A stretch of DNA of 62,556 nucleotides from positions 1 through 62,556 of the forward strand of contig JACNMN010000016.1 of NCBI GenBank assembly GCA_020622165.1. The letters are read 5' to 3'. Positions 8,281 through 16,281 of the stretch are shown piece after piece. Position 1 is the first letter of the stretch, and each line of letters starts with the position of its first letter. This DNA is from Boseongicola sp. H5. GTDB taxonomy: Bacteria; Pseudomonadota; Alphaproteobacteria; Rhodobacterales; Rhodobacteraceae. A model generated the notes under the pieces. It was not told where the DNA came from and did no database searches. It saw only the letters and a program-made list of their open reading frames with translations. A program made the translations under genes and the position numbers.

Positions 8281-8931
8281 AACGCACCCTCGTGGCGCTC
8301 CTCCTCGCCCCCACCTTCGCGCTCGCCTCTTGGACCGACGGCAAGATCGACCTGCGCCCCCTCGACCCCGACGATCCGGTCGGCATGCTGATGATGGGGG
8401 CGATGGTCACCGTAAACATCGCGGGCGCCAACGACCATACCCAGGCCGTGCAAGTCTGCGAAGGCGTTTAATTGGCCACCGCCCACGGCCTGATGAACGA
8501 CACCCACACGCCGCGGCCCGAATACCAGATCCATATGGTCGCCTACCTCTATTCCCGCGCCAATGCGATGCGCGCGGTGGAATTCTTCAGCCCTCGCCTC
8601 GACGGCACCGCCCCGGAGAGCGGCCGCCGCAATCGCACCATGTGGTTTGTGCCCCTCGTCTCAGATGCGCGCAAAAACAACAGCTTAGGTGTGACAGAAA
8701 CCCCGGCGGAACGCCAACCGTTTTGCCACGTCTTCGCCGCCGTTGGACTTTCCAACATCTTCAGGATACGGCGGGAACCGTGTGGGTCAGGCAATGCTGC
8801 ACCTGAATGGCAGTGCGAGATCTGCCGCCGGAGCGGTAACGATAATGGGCCCTCCTTATGTATCCCTCAGGGCCGAATTGCTCCGTGATGGCGTTCTTCT
8901 TTTCTCAGTTTCGTGCAAGCCCTATGACTGA
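8268..8931 (+). pseudogene. Protease paralogue copy 4, nonsense and frameshift
   Basis: The gene starts with ATG 8268 inside copy 3 and has a good signal peptide (TLVALLLAPTFALASW). At 8469-8471 the codon matching Tyr in EGVYLATAHG of copy 3 is TAA. The frame then continues with LATAHGL, so the His region survives. The Asp motif is replaced (NRTMWFV instead of TDYVFV). A frame change near 8742 is needed to reach the terminal part, which ends VSCKPYD at 8931. No GxSGS motif and no Sel1/PG-binding module remain. It is a decayed and probably chimeric copy. Confidence 0.7.
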
Positions 8932-9114
8932 CGTGGGAAGGTTTTTGAGGGTCACGAAAGAGATCCGAAAAGCAGGCTTACTGGGAACAGATCGTCGAAT
9001 TGCATAGTGCTGGGTAAAGAGCAGAGGACCTCGTGCGGCAGTTCGACATTTCAAGGCATGCCATACCTAGGTTGACTTGGTTCGCTTCGAAGAACAGCGC
9101 CCCACTTCTCGGTC

Positions 9115-11316
9115 TCAGGCCGGCCCGATGTGTAGCCTTTCCGCCCAAAGGGTTCCGTCTCCAAGCAAAAGCCCCATCGCACCGCTTTCGAGCGCCGTGT
9201 CTTCACTGGACAACTGGAGCCCGTTCACGCAGGCCGTCAGTTGCTGATCTCGCACCGTCGCTTCTACATCGAGCGGTTGTGCCAGGTCATAGTCGATCTT
9301 TCCTGACGCGAGGATGCGGATATCCATGTCATGGCGATGGATCAGGTCTACCTTTCCATCGCGCGCGACTCGCACCGCGTAGTATCGGCGCAGGCCCCGT
9401 GCACGGAGCGCCACACCGCAATACGCGCCATGGGCGAGCGTGATCCGCCCAGAAACGGTGTAATTGCGCCAATCGCGTGTGCCTTGCGTGACGATGCCCT
9501 CACCCCGGTCGTTGATCACCTGGATGTCCGGCGGATACCGCCGCGACAGGGCGGTCGCGCCGTTGACGAAAGCGAGCCGCCAGGCATCGGGCGCCTTGTC
9601 CTTGCGACCGCGAAAGGTCGTATGGCCGTCATCGGGCCGCAGGATGGTGAAATCCGGCGCACCGTCCCACCAAACCTTGTCGAGAAGGATCGTGCCGTTT
9701 TGCCCCGCCGACGGCGCGGCGTCCGGGGTCGAGATGTGGACGCCGATCGCACCGATGGGCTGACCGCCGTTTTCGGGCAATACCCACGTAAGGTCTTTCT
9801 CCTCGCCTGGGGCGACGGTGGCGGTCGGCCCCATCACATCCACGAGCCTATCGTTCAGGTCGAACACCTTGATCATCGGTGCGGTATCGATCGCCCCTCC
9901 GTTTTCCGGCGCGGCCTTGAGCCTTATGCGCAGGGTCTGGCCCGGATACACCCGGGGGCAGGCCTGCAAGGAGTATTCACGCATTTCGGGCGGGGAGGCC
10001 GTTGCGGCGTAGACCGTGGCGGGGGCGGAGGGCGACACCCCTTCGAATGTCACCGCCAAAGCCCCATCGCCCTCACCCGGCACCTGTCGGACGGATGTGC
10101 GCGCACGGTGCTCACCTTCCTCCGCGATGAACCCCTGGACGCTTCCGCGGAGCAAAAAATGATAGGGTGCGCCGTCCTTCGGCGCGGGCAACGGATCGTG
10201 CCCGGCAAGACGACGTCCCATGTCGGCGATCCAGAGAGCGATCTCGGCACCGTTGGTGATAGACCGCCCGCCCTCCGCCGAAGACACGAACAGCCGATCG
10301 GCGACCGGATGCCGGAACGCGTGGTCGCCCTTCGGCCCGTCGAGCGCGTCTAGCCCCAACATGATGCCCATCAGGCAGCCGAGGTTGCCCGCATTACAAT
10401 CGGTGTCCCACCCGCTCGTGTTCACGATCATCTGCGCCTCGGCGAAGTCGTTCGGGGCATAGAGCAGCGCCATGATCATCAGCGCGTGGTTAGGAATGAC
10501 GTGGCAGGAGCCGAGGTAGTGCTGATACCCGTAATGTGTCTGTATGCGCTTCAGCGTGACACGCCAGTCGCCATCTTCGGCCACCCATTTGCGAATATCC
10601 GCAATCAGGCGCGCGATATCACCGTCGGCAGGAATCTGCGCCAATCCGGTGGCAAGCAGGTGCTCGACATCGCTGGAAACGAACGCCTCGGCTTCCATCG
10701 CCGCCCACAAGGCCGCAGCGTCGACGGCGGACCCGTCGTGGCTGACGCGGCCCGCACTCCGCGCCAGCCGGGCGGCCAATTCAGGTTGGCCCGGGGCTAC
10801 CATCGCCCACCCGTCGATGAATATCTGCGCCCCGATCTGCTCCGCGACCGTCGCACCATTGGTTTCGATCGACCCTGATGCAGGCGCGGCAATTCCGTGG
10901 TCGAGGTTCAGCCAGGCCGTATGTTCCGTCGAGGTGCCCTTGCCTCCCCACCAAAGCACGGTCCGGTGTTCGATCAAGTTGTTGAGCCAGGCGCGGCCCA
11001 CCGCTTCGGACGGGAGATCGGCGGGGCAGCCCTCGTCTTCGAGGGCGCGGAGGAAGGTGAACGTGCCCGACAGGTCATCGTCCACGACGATCAGGGGGAC
11101 GCCGCATTTCTCATGAACGTAGCCTCGAATTTCGCCCAATTCGCGCATGATCTTTTCATGCGTCCACTGCTCGACCGGGCGGCCCAGATAGACGCCGATC
11201 ATCTTCCCCAGAACACCTGCGTAGACACGCTCGACGTAATCGTCAGGGAGATTGACGGGGGTTTTCGCGTGTTCCGCGCTTTGCGCATCCCGCGATGCGA
11301 CGGCTGTTTGACCCAT
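9115..11316 (-). CDS. ADP-ribosylglycohydrolase-family protein with C-terminal sugar-binding-like domains
   Basis: The N-terminal ~330 residues match the ADP-ribosylglycohydrolase (DraG/ARH) fold. Evidence is GKMIGVYLGRPVEQW, the acidic metal-site stretch VVDDDLSGT and the second ligand motif NTSGWDTDCNAGN. The C-terminal ~350 residues are beta-rich and look like one or two jelly-roll modules. I prefer the ATG at 11316 (MGQTAVA) because GGAGG lies 8 bases upstream; an in-frame ATG also exists at 11337. Family members in sugar-use clusters probably act on a glycoside-like substrate rather than on ADP-ribosylated protein, but that is inference. It is divergent from the SGNH gene, with an operator candidate in between. 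Confidence 0.8.
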   Translation of the reverse strand: MGQTAVASRDAQSAEHAKTPVNLPDDYVERVYAGVLGKMIGVYLGRPVEQWTHEKIMRELGEIRGYVHEKCGVPLIVVDDDLSGTFTFLRALEDEGCPADLPSEAVGRAWLNNLIEHRTVLWWGGKGTSTEHTAWLNLDHGIAAPASGSIETNGATVAEQIGAQIFIDGWAMVAPGQPELAARLARSAGRVSHDGSAVDAAALWAAMEAEAFVSSDVEHLLATGLAQIPADGDIARLIADIRKWVAEDGDWRVTLKRIQTHYGYQHYLGSCHVIPNHALMIMALLYAPNDFAEAQMIVNTSGWDTDCNAGNLGCLMGIMLGLDALDGPKGDHAFRHPVADRLFVSSAEGGRSITNGAEIALWIADMGRRLAGHDPLPAPKDGAPYHFLLRGSVQGFIAEEGEHRARTSVRQVPGEGDGALAVTFEGVSPSAPATVYAATASPPEMREYSLQACPRVYPGQTLRIRLKAAPENGGAIDTAPMIKVFDLNDRLVDVMGPTATVAPGEEKDLTWVLPENGGQPIGAIGVHISTPDAAPSAGQNGTILLDKVWWDGAPDFTILRPDDGHTTFRGRKDKAPDAWRLAFVNGATALSRRYPPDIQVINDRGEGIVTQGTRDWRNYTVSGRITLAHGAYCGVALRARGLRRYYAVRVARDGKVDLIHRHDMDIRILASGKIDYDLAQPLDVEATVRDQQLTACVNGLQLSSEDTALESGAMGLLLGDGTLWAERLHIGPA

Positions 11317-11351
11317 CGACATTTCCTCCCTAGACATGCCTTGGAGCTCTA

Positions 11352-11387
11352 TGGTCCATATTGGTTTATAATGATACGCATTGGTTT
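11352..11387. promoter_or_regulatory. Candidate GntR operator 1
   Basis: TGGTCCATATTGGTTTA (11352-11368) matches two other sites in the cluster to the pattern TGGTYYAWWTTGGT. A further half site ATTGGTTT follows at 11380-11387. It lies in the 257-base gap between the minus-strand ADP-ribosylglycohydrolase gene and the plus-strand SGNH gene, so it could control either or both. The rest of this gap shows nothing else I can name. Confidence 0.5.
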
Positions 11388-11573
11388 GCGCGCGTCAACA
11401 CCAAGTTGCACGCGGAGGCGGCGGAGATCGCGTTGCGGCGGATCGGGAGGGGCGGGAATGACACGACACATGGCACGACAATCGGTCGGTTTCCGTGCGA
11501 GCGGGATCGTTCGTCTCGTCACGTCACCTGCCAGGATTGTGGTACAGGCTGACGGTTCAAGGGCGCAGCGCCG

Positions 11574-12200
11574 ATGATCGACGAGGCGACCGACCCGGTT
11601 CTCTGTTTCGGCGACAGCAATACTTGGGGTTACAACCCCCAGACCGGCGGTCGCATGCCCCGCGCGGTGCGATGGCCGGGACGGCTCGAAGGGCTGTCGA
11701 ACATCCGCGTCATCGAAGAAGGGCTACGCGGGCGGACGACCGTGAAACCGGACCTCGTGGGCCTGAAATCAGCAGCCGAGCCGTATTTTTCCGATTGCCT
11801 GGCCACGCACCTGCCGCTGTCGCTGGTCGTCATCATGCTAGGCACCAACGACCTCAAGGCGCACCAGGAAACATCGGTCGAAGAGATTGTACGACATTTG
11901 CTCGCCATGGCGGATCGGGTGGTTGAGGTCGGGGTAGACGTGCTGATCGTACCGCCGCCGCGTATCACGACGTTGCACGGTCGGTTCGAAGCGGGTTTCG
12001 TAGGTGCGATCGAAAAATCCGAGGCGCTGACGCGCGACTTGATTGCCGAATGTCGAAACGTGAATGTGCCCTGTTTTCATCCCGAGCCGGATCACGCTGG
12101 CAATGATTTCGACCCGATCCACCTCGACACGGCCCGTCACGCAGCGCTGGCCGATGCGCTTGCGCCGGTCGTAAGGGGTATGGTCGCAGGCAACCGATGA
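11574..12200 (+). CDS. SGNH/GDSL-family esterase
   Basis: This 208-residue hydrolase has all four SGNH blocks: block I FGDSNTWG (nucleophile Ser, residue ~14), the Gly of block II in EGLRGRTT, block III GTND (~89-92) and block V DPIHLD with the catalytic Asp-His pair near residue 181. There is no signal peptide, so it is cytoplasmic. Relatives deacetylate sugars or hydrolyse small esters, and its place at the head of a sugar-acid cluster suggests removal of an acyl group from an imported sugar. It is followed by the NIPSNAP and lactonase genes on the same strand. Confidence 0.85.
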   Translation: MIDEATDPVLCFGDSNTWGYNPQTGGRMPRAVRWPGRLEGLSNIRVIEEGLRGRTTVKPDLVGLKSAAEPYFSDCLATHLPLSLVVIMLGTNDLKAHQETSVEEIVRHLLAMADRVVEVGVDVLIVPPPRITTLHGRFEAGFVGAIEKSEALTRDLIAECRNVNVPCFHPEPDHAGNDFDPIHLDTARHAALADALAPVVRGMVAGNR

Positions 12201-12309
12201 GCGACAATGTCCGCCGCGCGAGCAGGGATGACGACTCTTCCGGCGCAGGCTTGGGCGACGTGAGCGGTATCAGGGCTACGACGAAATGAAGGATGGAGAG
12301 CGGAACGAT

Positions 12310-12666
12310 ATGATCACCTGTTACATTCGCTATGAGATCGACCCCGACAAGGTCCCTGAGTTCGAGGCTTACGCCAAAGCCTGGATCGCCCTGATCCCGC
12401 GGTTTGGTGGCACACATCACGGCGTGTTCCTTCCCGGCGAAGGGCCATCGGACGTGGCCATGGTGTTGTTTTCGTTTCCGTCTTTCGCGGCCTATGAAGA
12501 CTACAAGATCGCTTGCCGCAAGGACCCCGACTGCATCGAGACCTGGGCCTTCGCGAAAGCCGCAGGGTTCATGAAACGCTACGACAGGCTGTTCTTCCGG
12601 CCCGAGTTCGAAGGCGATCTCGAAAGCTTCCGCGAGATGCACCGCGCCTTGCGGGAGGAGGGATGA
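12310..12666 (+). CDS. NIPSNAP-family protein
   Basis: The protein has 118 residues, a ferredoxin-like alpha/beta fold, and the NIPSNAP pattern ITCYIRYEIDPDKVPEFEAY at the start with FFRPEFEGD near the end. ATG 12310 is chosen because the family begins right before the first strand; an ATG at 12286 is in frame but adds residues outside the family. Molecular function is unknown for bacterial members, which commonly sit in catabolic operons. The stop overlaps the next start as ATGA. A second, broken NIPSNAP gene occurs at 32241. Confidence 0.8.
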   Translation: MITCYIRYEIDPDKVPEFEAYAKAWIALIPRFGGTHHGVFLPGEGPSDVAMVLFSFPSFAAYEDYKIACRKDPDCIETWAFAKAAGFMKRYDRLFFRPEFEGDLESFREMHRALREEG

Positions 12667-13523
12667 TGGACGCCCAAATCCTGAGCGATGTGACCAGTGC
12701 GCTCGGCGAGGGGTGTCTGTGGCATCCGACGCGGGCGTCCATCCTTTGGGTCGATATCTTCGGCGGCAGCGTTCACGAGATGCACGGGGGCGCGCATCGA
12801 TCCTGGGATCTGGGCGAATTGGTGGGTGCGCTCGCCTGGGTGTCGGACCGCGAGGTTCTCGTCTCGACAAAAACCGGCCTGCGGCGGTTGGACCTCGACA
12901 ACGGCCATGCAGACCTGATCGCCGTGGTCGAGCCGGACCGCCCGGACCGCCGAGCCAATGACGGGCGCGCCGATCACCAGGGGGGGTTTTGGTTCAGCAT
13001 GATGGATACTAAGCATCGCAGCGAAAAGGCCGTCATCTACAGGTACTATCGCGGCGAGATCCGCGCCCTGCATGATGGCTTGACCGTGCCGAACGCGACC
13101 TGTTTCTCGCCCGATGGGCTGTGGGCCTATTTCGGGGATACGCGGACGAGCATCGTCTATCGTCAGAGTCTAGACGAAGCGACGGGATGGCCGCGCGGAG
13201 AGGCCGAAACCCTCGTGGATTTCTCGCAACCGCGGCGACGCCCAGACGGTGCGACCGTGGATGCTGACGGCGCCTTGTGGATCGCGATGTGGGGCGAAGG
13301 GCTGGCGCTTTGCGTGGCGCCGGACGGGCGCCCCGTGCGGCAGGTCTCGATCGGCACGCCCAATGCCTCCTGCGTCTGCTTCGGCGGGTCCAACCTGCAG
13401 GATTTGATATTGACGTCGGCGACGACCGATATCGACCTGTCGACGGACGCACGCGCCGGCAAGACCTTCATTCTGCCCGGCGTTGCGCAAGGCGTGGCTG
13501 AACCGAAGGTGATCCTCGCCTAA
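12663..13523 (+). CDS. SMP-30/gluconolactonase-family lactonase
   Basis: This 286-residue six-bladed beta-propeller enzyme probably hydrolyses a sugar lactone to the aldonate. The metal-site residues of the family are present: Glu in ALGEGCLWHP (~15), Asn in VPNATCFSPDG and Asp in RRPDGATVDADG. A strong GGAGGAGG precedes ATG 12663, which overlaps the NIPSNAP stop. It ends 4 bases inside the convergent GntR gene. In the proposed pathway it acts after an SDR dehydrogenase oxidises the sugar to a lactone. Confidence 0.88.
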   Translation: MMDAQILSDVTSALGEGCLWHPTRASILWVDIFGGSVHEMHGGAHRSWDLGELVGALAWVSDREVLVSTKTGLRRLDLDNGHADLIAVVEPDRPDRRANDGRADHQGGFWFSMMDTKHRSEKAVIYRYYRGEIRALHDGLTVPNATCFSPDGLWAYFGDTRTSIVYRQSLDEATGWPRGEAETLVDFSQPRRRPDGATVDADGALWIAMWGEGLALCVAPDGRPVRQVSIGTPNASCVCFGGSNLQDLILTSATTDIDLSTDARAGKTFILPGVAQGVAEPKVILA

Positions 13524-14254
13524 GTGGGGCGTCCGCTGTCGGTGATCCGTGCCAGGATCGCAGCGAGGTTCTGATCGCGGAACCGCGCGGCGGCCGTAGC
13601 ATCCCGATTGCGTAGCGCTTCGAGGAACTCGCGACCCTGTAGGCAAGAGCGTTCGCGCTCCTCCTCGGTATTGACGAGATAGCCGAGCCGGTTCCAGCCG
13701 GTCTTCGCGCGTGCCGCGATCAGCAACTCGTACATAGACACGAGAAGCGGGTTGTGGGTCGCGCGGATGAACTCGAGGTGGAAGGTGAAGGCGGCGGCGC
13801 GAAACGCACTTGCGGTTTCGGCCGCTTCCATGGCGCGCAGGCCGCTTTCTATCCGATCCAGATCTTCGTCGGTGGCGCGGGCCACGGCCAGTTCGACGGC
13901 GCCGACCTCGATCACGCGCCGCGCTTCGATGGCCCCCATCGGGCTTATGTCGGGAGCATCGCGAAGCCAAGTCGGGCGTTCCGGAACATCCGGGTCGGTG
14001 ACGAAGGTGCCGGCGCCGACCTTGCGTTCGATCTTACAGTCGGCTTCGAGCTGATCCAGCGCCAGCCGGACGAGATTGCGGCTCACCCCGTAGCTTTCGG
14101 CCAACGCCCGTTCCGTGGGCAGACGCGTGCCAGGAGAAAGTTCTCCGCGTGTGATGGCAGACGCAATTTCCCGATAGATGGTCCGCTCGGAGTCGCGAGA
14201 GCCGCCGACGAGTATGGTGTTCGACTGAGAAGTCACGTGGATAGCCCTGATCAA
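13520..14254 (-). CDS. GntR-family (FadR/FCD-type) transcriptional regulator
   Basis: The N-terminal winged helix (IYREIASAITRGELSPGTRL, then LAESYGVSRNLVRLALDQLEAD) is followed by an all-helical FCD effector domain. The FCD metal/ligand residues fall within EFIRATHN and related positions. A TTG at 14254 is favoured because GGGGAGGA lies 6 bases upstream; an ATG at 14296 is in frame but has no ribosome site. It is divergent from the ABC/sulfatase operon. FCD regulators usually bind sugar acids and release DNA, so it is the likely local repressor acting at the three TGGT repeat sites. Confidence 0.85.
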   Translation of the reverse strand: MIRAIHVTSQSNTILVGGSRDSERTIYREIASAITRGELSPGTRLPTERALAESYGVSRNLVRLALDQLEADCKIERKVGAGTFVTDPDVPERPTWLRDAPDISPMGAIEARRVIEVGAVELAVARATDEDLDRIESGLRAMEAAETASAFRAAAFTFHLEFIRATHNPLLVSMYELLIAARAKTGWNRLGYLVNTEEERERSCLQGREFLEALRNRDATAAARFRDQNLAAILARITDSGRPT

Positions 14255-14323
14255 ACAATTCCTCCCCAAATTGGCATTGAGGATCGTAAATGGCAATAAC
14301 CTATCAAGATCGAATATTACCTA

Positions 14324-14352
14324 TTGACACCAATTTGAACCAATTTGATAGT
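14324..14352 (+). promoter_or_regulatory. Promoter with overlapping GntR operator 2
   Basis: TTGACA (14324-14329) and GATAGT (14347-14352) are separated by 17 bases, a good sigma-70-type promoter for the operon starting at 14384. The spacer contains CACCAATTTGAACCA (14328-14342), the reverse complement of the TGGTYYAWWTTGGT pattern. A protein bound there would block RNA polymerase directly. Negative control by the neighbouring GntR protein follows by inference. Confidence 0.55.
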
Positions 14353-14383
14353 GCGACAATCTTGCAGTTTTGGGAGGACTGGC

Positions 14384-14749
14384 ATGACACTTCTTAACAC
14401 CACGGGTGCACGCGCCATTGGGCGGCGCAGCTTTCTAAGAACCACCGCAGCGGCCAGCGCGGTCCTGTGCGCGCCGGGCTTGATGCGCAGGTCCTATGCG
14501 CAAGGCTCCAAGCCGTTTACCGTCTGGGTCTGGGGTGGGCCGGACCGGTTCGATGGCCGTATGAACACCTTTTACACGGCCTAGCCAGGGGAGATGGATC
14601 AGTTCGATGTCGATGTTCGCTCCCCCGGCGCTCATGACGCTGAGGTGTACCAGCAGCTACGCCTTGCTATGGCGAGCCGGTCCGATGTGCCGGATCTGGT
14701 GATGATGAACTGCATCACGGTGCCTGAGTTCACGGAAACGGGCATCTGA
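14384..14749 (+). pseudogene. Truncated duplicate of the ABC sugar-binding protein
   Basis: It has a Tat-like leader (GRRSFLRTTAAASAVLCAPG) and then KPFTVWVWGGPDRFDGRMN, nearly identical to the intact binding protein at 16282. An amber TAG at 14582-14584 interrupts the frame. The homology resumes (FDVDVRSPGAHDAEVY) and ends at a TGA after ~121 codons, whereas the intact gene has 453. It keeps the operon promoter and ribosome site, so it is transcribed ahead of the sulfatase. Only a short leader peptide could be made. Confidence 0.8.
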
Positions 14750-14761
14750 GGGAGGGATTTC

Positions 14762-16231
14762 GTGGGTCAGCGACCTAACATATTGTTTCTGCTGCCGGAT
14801 CAGCTGCGCCCAGATTTTCTCGGCTGCTATGGGGCCGATTTCCTGTGGACGCCCGCGATCGACGGGCTGGCGGCGCGCGGGACGCGGTTCGAGACGGCGC
14901 TCTCTCCCTCGCCGATCTGCGTGCCCGCGCGCGCCTCTTTGCTGACGGGGCAAAGCGCAGCCTCGACCGGTGTGATCGACAATCACAGCTGGCTGCGGCC
15001 CGACCGGCGCAAGATGGGCGCCCGCACGATCCCGGAATTCTTGACTGATGCGGGCTACCGCACCTGCGCGGTCGGCAAGATGCACTTCTATCCTTGGGAC
15101 ATTTCGGAAGGGTTCGACGAGCGCATTATCGCCGAGGACAAGCGGCATATTCACATAGAAGATGATTATGCGGCATTCCTTGAGGCAGCTGGCCACCGAA
15201 AACTGCATGGCCGCGATCAGCGCCTTTACGACGAGCAGAAAGGCGCATCGCTGAGTGATTTGCGGGACCGCGCGAATGTGGATCGGTGGGTGGCCGACCA
15301 GACCGCCGAGTGGATCGAAGGCCACTCGGGCGAGCAGCCGTTCTTTTTGATGGTGGGCTTCCCGGGCCCGCATTGTCCCTACGATCCGCCTGAGGACGCG
15401 CTGTCCGCGATCGATCCGACCAAGCTGCCCGAGGCATTGCCACCTGCCCCAGAGGACGCAAGCCTCCGCGAAGCGATGACGCGCTCCTACCGCAACTGGT
15501 GGGCAGAGGTCGATTATGAAACCTTGTCCGCCGACGAGATCCGCAAGATCCGTCACCACTACGCGGCGCTGGTCGAACGCTTGGACCAAGACGTCGCGAC
15601 CATCCTGGCAGCGCTGGAACGCGCTGGAAGCGCCAAGGAAACGGTTGTGGTTTTCGCCTCCGATCACGGGGATTACCTCGGCGATCACGGGTTGATCGGC
15701 AAAACCTATTTCCACGAGGCGAGCTTGCGTGTCCCGCTGATCGTCGCCGATCCCCGTAAACCCGTCGCGGCCGTGGATCCGACGCCAGCCACGTTGATCG
15801 ACCTGTTGCCGACATTCCTGGAACTTGCAGGCCTGCCGCCGGCCGCCCAGGCGGAGGGCAGATCGCTTCTGTCCGAACGGGTAGATGAACCAGTGATCGG
15901 GGTCACCACGCATGGCGTGATGGTACGGACCGCGACGCATAAACTGGTGCGCCATCGCAGCGGGGCAGAGGCGCTTTACGACCTCGCCTCAGATCCCTTC
16001 GAGGCGCACAACCTGATCGACGACCCCGCCCACACCGCGATCCGGCGTACGCTGGAGATCGCTTTGGTGGATCGGCTGCTTGCCGGGATGAAAGCGGGCC
16101 ACATGGACAAACACGTCACCGCCGCCTCCGCACCTGAACCGCACGCATTTCACAAAAGGGGCTGGCAAAGGCCCTATCCGCCACGCGTATGGGCCGACCC
16201 CGACGGCGCGGCATCGGAGGCCGCCGAGTAG
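14762..16231 (+). CDS. Sulfatase (formylglycine-dependent, Cys type)
   Basis: This 489-residue alkaline-phosphatase-superfamily enzyme cleaves sulfate esters. The metal site Asp13 is in LLPDQLR. The active-site motif C53-V-P-A-R57 followed by ASLLTGQ is the formylglycine signature, so a maturase (FGE) is needed; none is in the window. ASDHGDYLGDHG (~300) supplies further ligands. No signal peptide is seen, so it acts on an imported sulfated sugar. It starts at GTG 14762 after GGGAGGG. Its location between two sugar-binding protein genes ties desulfation to this pathway. Confidence 0.92.
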   Translation: MGQRPNILFLLPDQLRPDFLGCYGADFLWTPAIDGLAARGTRFETALSPSPICVPARASLLTGQSAASTGVIDNHSWLRPDRRKMGARTIPEFLTDAGYRTCAVGKMHFYPWDISEGFDERIIAEDKRHIHIEDDYAAFLEAAGHRKLHGRDQRLYDEQKGASLSDLRDRANVDRWVADQTAEWIEGHSGEQPFFLMVGFPGPHCPYDPPEDALSAIDPTKLPEALPPAPEDASLREAMTRSYRNWWAEVDYETLSADEIRKIRHHYAALVERLDQDVATILAALERAGSAKETVVVFASDHGDYLGDHGLIGKTYFHEASLRVPLIVADPRKPVAAVDPTPATLIDLLPTFLELAGLPPAAQAEGRSLLSERVDEPVIGVTTHGVMVRTATHKLVRHRSGAEALYDLASDPFEAHNLIDDPAHTAIRRTLEIALVDRLLAGMKAGHMDKHVTAASAPEPHAFHKRGWQRPYPPRVWADPDGAASEAAE

Positions 16232-16281
16232 CAAGCAACAGACCCGACCACGAGAAACCAAATCGCAAGGGAGGAAACGCG

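Noticed and set aside
9331-10353. Plus-strand open frame of 340 codons
   Set aside because: It is antisense to the ADP-ribosylglycohydrolase-like gene and lacks any recognisable domain.
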